The translations under genes and the position numbers were made by a program. The notes below the pieces were generated by a model. The model did no database searches. It saw only the letters and a list, made by a program, of their open reading frames with translations, and was not told where the DNA came from. This document shows, piece by piece, positions 57,122-64,000 of a stretch of 64,000 bases of DNA (positions within the stretch are counted from its first letter, which is position 1; each line of letters begins with the position of its first letter). The DNA is from Rutidosis leptorrhynchoides. Taxonomy: Eukaryota > Streptophyta > Magnoliopsida > Asterales > Asteraceae. The stretch is from assembly GCF_046630445.1 (NCBI RefSeq), contig NC_092341.1, positions 288,972,001-289,036,000 on the forward strand, read 5' to 3'.

Positions 57122-60100
57122 TGTAGTGACCCGAACTTTTCCATGTTTATATATATATATATATTAAATGAAATTGTTATTTACATGATTAAGTGTTTCC
57201 AACATGTTAAGCAATCAAACTTGTTAAGACTTGATTAATTGAAATAGGTTTCATATAGATAATTGACCACCCAAGTTGACCGGTGATTCACGAACGTTAA
57301 AACTTGTAAAAACTATACGATGACATATATATGGTTATATATATAGTTAACATGATTTTATTATAAGTATGTATCTCATTAGGTATTTTAACAATGAGTT
57401 ATATACATAAAAATGAGACTATTAATTTAAGAAACTCGAAAACGATATATATAACGATTATCGTTATAACAACGTCTTACTAGGTACATATGAATCATAT
57501 TAAGATATTGATACACTTGGTTAATTATGTTAAATGATAAGTAAATATATTATTAAGTGTATTAACAATGAAATACATATGTAAAAATAAGACTACTAAC
57601 TTAATGATTTCGAAAACGAGACATATATGTAACGATTATCGTTGTAATGACATTTAACTGTATATATATAATACTAAAATATATTATATATCATAATATC
57701 ATGATAATATAATAATTTAACATCTCATTTGTTATAATAAACAATGGGTTAACAACATTCAACAAGATCGTTAACCTAAAGGTTTCAAAACAACATTTAC
57801 ATGTAACGACTAACGATGACTTAACGACTCAGTTAAAATGTATATACATGCAGTGTTTTAATATGTATTTATACACTTTTTAAAGACTTCAAGACACTTA
57901 TCAAAATAATTCTACTTAACAAAAATGCTTACAATTACATCCTCGTTCAGTTTCATCAACAATTCTACTCGTATGCACCCGTATTCGTACTCGTACAATA
58001 CACAGCTTTTAGATGTATGTACTATTGGTATATACACTCCAATGATCAGATCTTAGCAGCCTATGTGAGTCACCTAACACATGTGGGAACCATCATTTGG
58101 CAACTAGCATGAAATATCTCATAAAATTACAAAAATATTAGTGATCATTCATGACTTATTTACATTAAACAAAATTACACATCCTTTATATCTAATCCAT
58201 ATACCAACGACCAAAAACACCTACAAACACTTTCATTCTTCAATTTTCTTCATCTAATTGATCTCTCTCAAGTTCTATCTTCAAGTTCTAAGTGTTCTTC
58301 ATAAATTCCAAAAGTTCTAGTTTCATAAAATCAAGAATACTTCCAAGATTGCAAGTTTACTTCCAAGTTTTCTAAATCCATTCCAAGTAATCATCCAAGA
58401 TCAAGAAACCTTTGTTACTTACAGTAGGTTATCTATCTAATACAAGGTAATAATCATATTCAAACTTTAATTCAATTTCTATAACTATAAAAATCTTATT
58501 TCGAGTGGAAATCTTACTTGAAATTGTTTTCGTGTCATGATTCTGCTTCAAGAACTTTCAAGCCATCCAAGGATCCTTTGAAGCTAGATCTATTTTTCTA
58601 ATTTCCAGTAGGTTTATCCAAGGAACTTGAGGTAGTAATGATGTTCATAACATCATTCGATTCATACATATAAAGCTATCTTATTCGAAGGTTTAAACTT
58701 GTAATCACTAGAACATAGTTTAGTTAATTCTAAACTTGTTCGCAAATAAAAGTTAATCCTTCTAACTTGACTTTTAAAATCAACTAAACACATGTTCTAT
58801 ATCTATATGATATGCTAACTTAATGATTTAAAACCTGGAAACACGAAAAACACCGTAAAATCGGATTTACGCCGTCGTAGTAACACTGCGGGCTGTTTTG
58901 GGTTAGTTAATTAAAAACTATGATAAACTTTGATTTAAAAGTTGTTATTCTGGGAAAATGATTTTTATTATGAACATGAAACTATATCCAAAAATTATGG
59001 TTAAACTCAAAGTGGAAGTATGTTTTCTAAAATAGTCATCTAGACGTCGTTCTTTCGACTGAAATGACTACCTTTACAAAAACGACTTGTAACTTATTTT
59101 TTCTGACTATAAACCTATACTTTTTCTATTGAGAATCATAAAATAGAGTTCAATATGAAACCATAGCAATTTGATTCACTTAAAACGGATTTAAAATGAA
59201 GAAGTTATGGGTAAAACAAGATTGGATAATTTTTCTCATTTTAGCTACGTGAAAATTGGTAACAAATCTATTCCAACCATAACTTAATCAACTTGTATTG
59301 TATATTATGTAATCTTGAGATACCATAGACACGTATACAATGTTTCGACCTATCATGTCGACACATCTATATATATTTCGGAACAACCATAGACACTCTA
59401 TATGTGAATGTTGGAGTTAGCTATACAGGGTTGAGGTTGATTCCAAAATATATATAGTTTGAGTTGTGATCAATACTGATATACGTATACACTGGGTCGT
59501 GGATTGATTCAAGATAATATTTATCGATTTATTTCTGTATATCTAACTGTGGACAACCAGTTGTAGGTTACTAACGAGGATAGCTGACTTAATAAACTTA
59601 AAACATCAAAATATATTAAAAGTGTTGTAAATATATTTTGAACATACTTTGATATATATGTATATATTGTTATAGGTTCATGAATCAACCAGTGGCCAAG
59701 TCTTACTTCCCGACGAAGTAAAAATTTGTGAAAGTGAGTTATAATCCCACTTTTAAAATCTAATATTTTTGGGATGAGAATACATGCAGGTTTTATAAAT
59801 GATTTACAAAATAGACACAAGTACGTGAAACTACATTCTATGGTTGAATTATCGAAATCGAATATGCCCCTTTTTATTAAGTCTGGTAATCTAAGAATTA
59901 GGGAACAGACACCCTAATTGACGCGAATCCTAAAGATAGATCTATTGGGCCTAACAAACCCCATCCAAAGTACTGGATGCTTTAGTACTTTGAAATTTAT
60001 ATCATATCCGAAGGGTGTCTCGGAATGATGGGGATATTCTTATATATGCATCTTGTTAATGTCGGTTACCATGTGTTCACCATATGAATGATTTTTATCT

Positions 60101-60567
60101 CTATGTATGGAATGTGTATTGAAATATGAAATCTTGTGGTCTATTGTTACGATTTGATATATATAGGTTAAACCTATAACTCACCAACATTTTTGTTGAC
60201 GTTTAAAGCATGTTTATTCTCAGGTGAATACTAAGAGCTTTCGCTATTGCATACTAAAATAAGGACAAGATTTGGAGTCCATGTTTGTATGATATTGTGT
60301 AAAAACTGCATTCAAGAAACTGATTTCGATGTAACATATTTGTATTGTAAACCATTATGTAATGGTCGTGTGTAAACAGGATATTTTAGATTATCATTAT
60401 TTGATAATCTACGTAAAGCTTTTTAAACCTTTATTTATGAAATAAAGGTTATGGTTTTTTTTTAAAATGAATGCAGTCTTTGAAAAACGTCTCATATAGA
60501 GGTCAAAACCTCGCAACGAAATCAATTAATATAGAACGTTTTTAATCAATAAGAACGGGACATTTCA
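57122..60567 (+). repeat. 5' LTR of gypsy copy D (3.45 kb, mosaic)
   Basis: TGTAGTGACCC...GGGACATTTCA. About 190 bp longer than the other LTRs because of an internal tandem duplication (about 57345-57720). The segment about 57840-58310 matches LTR 3 (41342-44604) almost exactly, whereas the region from about 58340 on, most clearly the last ~1.3 kb, resembles the LTR of copy A, including the hairpin trio near 60352-60450. Confidence 0.9.
57345..57720 (+). repeat. Diverged ~190-bp tandem duplication in LTR D
   Basis: Two copies of a block containing AACAATGA..TA.ATA, GAGACTA, and ATAACGATTATCGTT follow each other (about 57345-57535 and 57536-57720). Other LTRs have one. The copies differ at many positions, so the duplication is older than the tandem array or one copy came from another subfamily. 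Confidence 0.65.
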
Positions 60568-60569
60568 GT

Positions 60570-60581
60570 TGGTATCCGAGC
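60570..60581 (+). other. Primer binding site, initiator tRNA-Met type (copy D)
   Basis: TGGTATCCGAGC, 2 nt after the LTR, same single change from the canonical site as in units B and C. Confidence 0.85.
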
Positions 60582-60776
60582 GTTGGTCTTAGAGAACCAG
60601 AATTTTGCATTAGTGTGTCTTATCAAGTTTGTTAGGATGCATTAGTGAGTCTGGACTTCGACCGTGTTTACTTGAAAAATGATTGCTTAACAAATTTTGT
60701 TGAAAACTATTTATTTTTAACATGTGAATATTATGTGATATATTAATCTCTTAAGGTGTTTGATATTATGTGATAG

Positions 60777-61391
60777 ATGTATACCTCTAGAACAAATCCC
60801 ATTGACTCACCTAATAATAATTAAGAGTCAAATGTAAATTGGAATGATTCGTGGACTGATTCACAAGTTCCCGAAGAGGAACCGGAAGAAGAGTCGGAAC
60901 CGGAAGAAGAATTGGAACCGGAAGAAGAATCGGAACCGGAAGAAGAAATAGAACCAGTTGGGGAAATAATAAAATGGTTAAGTAGAAGAAAATCCTCAAC
61001 CAACCGACCAAAGTTAATTATGGTCAATGGTGTTTCCGCCAAGGAAGCAATGTATTGGGAGAATTACCAATTCTCCGATGAATCGGATCCCGACAAGGAA
61101 TCCGATGACGTTATAGAAATTACCCCAACACAATTTAATAAGGCAAAAGAGAACAATAAGGGAAAGGGCATAAAAATAGAGAAATTTGATTCCAAACCCG
61201 ATGAACTTTATATGTATCGTCAACACCCGTATTTCTTAAGTTGTGACAATAACCCGGGAACCTCTAAACCACCAGGTTTTTCTAAATCAATGTGGAAAAC
61301 GATGGCTCGTATTAGGGGAACATCATATATCCCTAGAAACTTGGCAAAACGAACCAAAACCGAAGAAGAAGAAATGAGCGAGTCGGAATAA
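60777..61391 (+). pseudogene. Acidic Glu-rich cargo gene, copy D (one stop)
   Basis: Starts MYTSRTNPIDSPNNN, then TAA at 60825-60827 where unit B has GAA, followed by an otherwise open frame to 61391. The Glu-rich tract uses a different repeat (SEPEEE-type) from units B and C. The conserved part is kept: KLIMVNGVSAKEAMYWENYQ, FSDESDPDK, LYMYRQHPYFLSCDNNPG and GTSYIPRNLAKRT. A downstream in-frame start could still give a shortened product. Confidence 0.72.
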
Positions 61392-61497
61392 GATAGTTGT
61401 ATTCGTGTGGTGTAATATATGTAATATAGTGTGCTTATGCTTTATGATATATGTAAAAATTGCTTGTATTAATAAGTATTTTTTTTTTATTTTATGA

Positions 61498-61521
61498 ATC
61501 TAACTCTTGTCTATTTTACAG
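61498..61521 (+). promoter_or_regulatory. 3' splice site with CTAAC branch point (copy D)
   Basis: CTAAC, then TCTTGTCTATTTTACAG, AG at 61520-61521, 14 nt before the F-box ATG. Conserved with units B and C. Confidence 0.5.
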
Positions 61522-61535
61522 TATAAAAACACAAA

Positions 61536-62219
61536 ATGGATAGACAACCCAATATTTTAAGAGACCTACTCGGAGACATGATTGATGAAATCTTGTCTAG
61601 AGTCGGTCAGAATTCCTCGGCACAACTATTTAAGGCGAGATCAGTTTGTAAGACATTCGAAGAATGTTCCAAGAATGCCTTGGTTTATAAAAGGCTTTCG
61701 TTCGAAAGATGGGGGATATCACATTGGGAAATCCATAAGTTACGATGTGTTTACTTTGACACATATATTGCGGGGAACCCAAATGCTATTTTACGCAACG
61801 GGTTAAGAAATTATTTTGACTCAATATATCTGAATATAGGACTTCGTGATTTAGAAAAAGCGGCTAACATGCAACATAAAGAAGCATGTTATGCTTACGA
61901 ATTAGTAATGTTCGCTTCTCACCAAAGTGAGAACAAGAACATCGGGCTACAACTATTAAACAAAACGTTCCCACAAGTGACGGAGTCGGTAATTGGGGTA
62001 AGAAATGAGGTTTTTAGATTGTTACAGGACTGTTGGACATTACGTAACCCTCGTCCCTTTGACGACGTTACAACACGCTGTCTTATCAACGGCCATAACG
62101 GTTATGTTCCACATGACCAAGGATGGGAAGTAGTCCTAGTAAAACCAGAATGCATGACTTGTTTCTGGACGTATGAATTACGTGTCTTTATTGGCTTTGC
62201 TGAACGACTTGTGTACTAG
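61536..62219 (+). CDS. F-box protein carried by gypsy copy D (At2g35280-like)
   Basis: An intact 227-residue ORF, MDRQPNILRDLLGDMIDEIL. The F-box spans residues ~4-47 (IDEILSRVGQNSSAQLFKAR, SVCKTFEECSKNALVYKRL). The helical Sel1/TPR-like region is ~80-140 (GNPNAILRNGLRNYF, LRDLEKAANMQHKEACYAYE). The C-terminus keeps NGHNGYVPHDQGWEVVLVKP and CMTCFWTYELRVFIGFAERL. By eye it is about 75% identical to the unit B protein over nearly its whole length, with few length differences. The frame is open while gag of the same copy is broken, which suggests recent function or selection. Expected role by family: SCF substrate adaptor; the target is unknown. Confidence 0.85.
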   Translation: MDRQPNILRDLLGDMIDEILSRVGQNSSAQLFKARSVCKTFEECSKNALVYKRLSFERWGISHWEIHKLRCVYFDTYIAGNPNAILRNGLRNYFDSIYLNIGLRDLEKAANMQHKEACYAYELVMFASHQSENKNIGLQLLNKTFPQVTESVIGVRNEVFRLLQDCWTLRNPRPFDDVTTRCLINGHNGYVPHDQGWEVVLVKPECMTCFWTYELRVFIGFAERLVY

Positions 62220-62407
62220 CTAGAATTATCTTCACAACCATCTTGTATCAAATTTATTGTGTGCTATATTTCATGCTATATGTAAAATAAGCGGTATTGT
62301 AAGTTGTAAAATATTGTGTAAAAGTTTGAACGCGAAATATTATTATAATCAGTTTTTCATATAGAATTGTAGTAGTTGAATTGTATATTAGCAACTAAGT
62401 ATGAACT

Positions 62408-62430
62408 TAACGGGTAGGTACTACCCGAAT
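62408..62430 (+). other. PPT/U3-border-like tract (copy D)
   Basis: TTAACGGGTAGGTACTACCC then GAATTT. The best preserved internal copy; compare 4919-4949 at a real PPT/LTR border. Confidence 0.55.
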
Positions 62431-62559
62431 TTAAACTTATAAAACGCTAATATGAAGAAAAAGCTTTTATAAATGAGTTCATATTATGCTACGAGATACT
62501 ATTGACTACTCTTAATATTCTGTATGATTAACTTGTTTCATTTGACTATTTTGAAGGAA

Positions 62560-63751
62560 ATGGCACCAACTACTCGACACATCTTGAATATGAGTGAAGA
62601 GGAATTTCGTGCCTTTCTTGCTTCAAACATAGCCGCAGTACAGGCTGCGCTACATACCAACAATAACCTTGGATCTAGCAGTACAGGAAATCGTGTAGGA
62701 TGCACCTACAAAGAATTCACTGCCTGCAAACCTTTGGAATTTGATGGAACCGAAGGACCGATCGGATTGAAACGGTGGACCGAGAAGGTCGAATCGGTGT
62801 TTGCCATAAGTAAATGTACTGAAGAGGAAAAGTGAAGTATGCTACGCATACCTTCATAGGTTCTGCCTTAACATGGTGGAATACCTATCTAGAGCAAGTG
62901 GGACAAGATGATGCGTACGCACTACCGTGGTCAGCATTCAAGCACTTGATGAACGAGAAGTACCGTCCCAGAACCGAGGTCAATAAGCTCAAGACAGAAT
63001 TTAGAGGGTTACGAACCCAAGGATTTGATATTACCACATACGAAAGACGATTCACAGAATTGTGCCTATTGTGTCCGGGAGCGTTCGAAGATGAGGAAGA
63101 GAAGATCGACGCATTTGTGAAAGGATTACCGGAAAGAATCCAAGAAGATATAAGTTCACACGAGCCCGCCTCCATACAACAGGCATGTAGAATGGCTCAC
63201 AAACTAGTGAACCAGATGGAGGAAAGAATTAAAGAACAGACGGCTGAAGAGGCCAATGTGAAGTAAGTCAAAAGAAAGTGGGAGGAAAACGGTGATAAGA
63301 ATCACCAATACAACAACAACAGCAATTACAACAATAACCGCAACAACTATCCCAACAATCGCAACATCAATCGCAACTACAACAAACGGCCCAACAACAA
63401 CAACAACAACAACAACAGCAATATAACAATCATCTCGATAACAATAATAACCACAACAACAACAACAATCAGAAGCAGCTATGCCAAAGGTGTGAAAAGT
63501 ATCACTCGGGGTTCTGCACCAAATTTTGCAACAAGTGCAAAAGAAATGGTCATAGCGCGGCGAAGTGTGAGGTCTACGGACCAGGGGTTAACAGAACGAA
63601 AGGAACAAATGGTGTTAGAACGAGTAATGGCGGAGCAAGTAGTGTCGGAGCAAGTTATGCCAATGTAGTTTGTTATAAATGTGGAAAACTGGGCCACATT
63701 ATTAGAAATTGCCCGAACCAGGAGAACACGAATGGACAAGACTGCGGAAGA
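62560..63751 (+). pseudogene. gag: gypsy gag, copy D (frameshifted)
   Basis: Starts MAPTTRHILN. One base is missing near 62827 relative to copy A, shifting the frame, which then runs open through the gag core (SALTWWNTYLEQVGQDDAYA, YERRFTELCLLCPGAFEDEE). TAA at 63264-63266 (CAA in copy A) follows. A further shift lies inside the Asn-rich AAC repeat (about 63300-63470). Knuckles CNKCKRNGHSAAKC and CYKCGKLGHIIRNC are both intact. Confidence 0.82.
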
Positions 63752-64000
63752 GTTTTCAATATTAATGCGGCAGAAGCACAGGAAGACCCGGAGCTTGTTA
63801 CGGGTACGTTTCTTATTAACAATAAATCTCCTTACGTTTTATTTGATTCGGATGCGGATAGAAGCTATATGAGTAGAGATTTTTGTGCTAAATTAAGTTG
63901 TCCATTGACGTCGTTGGATAGTAAATTTTTACTCGAATTAGCAAATGGTAAATTAATTTCAGCAGATTATATATGCCGGTATCGAGAAATTAAACTGGGT
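63752..64000 (+). pseudogene. pol: gypsy protease start, copy D (window edge)
   Basis: [20 protein letters not shown] leads to FDSDADRSYMSRDFCAKL. The active-site Gly of DSGAD is Asp here, which should abolish protease activity. The gene continues beyond the window. Confidence 0.75.

Larger units (their letters stand above)
57122..64000 (+). mobile_element. Gypsy copy D, 5' part, inserted into copia gag
   Basis: A complete 5' LTR, primer site, both cargo genes, gag and the start of protease; the element continues past the window. It interrupts the copia gag frame at 57121/57122, so it is younger than the copia element. The left target-site bases are probably GATTG (57117-57121). The F-box gene is intact, gag is not. 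Confidence 0.9.

Overview
The window looks like a piece of AT-rich plant nuclear heterochromatin made almost entirely of nested retrotransposons. No ordinary host gene, rRNA or tRNA gene was found. The host is probably an Asteraceae species; this is an inference from the style of the repeat families (a Tekay-like Ty3/gypsy family with ~3.25-kb LTRs starting TGTAGTGACCC, an Athila-type element, and a copia element with an extra downstream ORF), not a database result.

Layout. (1) 1-8184: the 3' part of gypsy copy A (gag-pol with many stops, then a 3' LTR at 4934-8184). (2) 8185-8958: an old spacer with a Stowaway-like MITE and the first piece of a LINE. (3) 8959-21260: a structurally complete Athila-type element (LTRs 8959-10973 and 19227-21260, 5-bp duplication AGGCA, tRNA-Asp-type primer site) inserted in the LINE. 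(4) 21261-21608: the next LINE piece. (5) 21609-44604: a gypsy tandem reading internal stub - LTR - internal B - LTR - internal C - LTR, also inside the LINE, whose last ~30 codons resume at 44605-44700. (6) 44701-46082: LINE 3' flank and a SINE with long target duplications. (7) 46083-57121: a Ty1/copia element on the minus strand (gag, AP, INT, RT, RNase H, then a long non-coding stretch and an extra ORF with its own apparent promoter and intron). (8) 57122-64000: gypsy copy D, inserted into the copia gag and running off the window.

The most unusual system is in the gypsy family. Between primer binding site and gag, all three copies whose 5' region is visible (B, C, D) carry two extra sense-strand genes: a Glu-rich acidic protein and an F-box protein resembling the At2g35280-like plant family. 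The F-box frame is open in B and D although their gag-pol is wrecked. A conserved branch point and 3' splice site lies just before the F-box start codon. The cargo module ends at a tract resembling the element's own PPT/U3 border. I infer an LTR retrotransposon lineage that captured, and may express by splicing, an SCF ubiquitin-ligase adaptor.

Other notable structure: CCGTACGG-type palindrome arrays upstream of TATA boxes in both the copia LTR and the promoter of its extra ORF; GCGATCGC palindromes upstream of the Athila TATA box; a mosaic LTR in copy D; hairpins around a possible poly(A) signal in the gypsy LTR; and lesions shared between tandem units B and C. Nearly every enzymatic ORF carries stops or frameshifts, many explainable as C-to-T changes, as expected for methylated, silenced elements.
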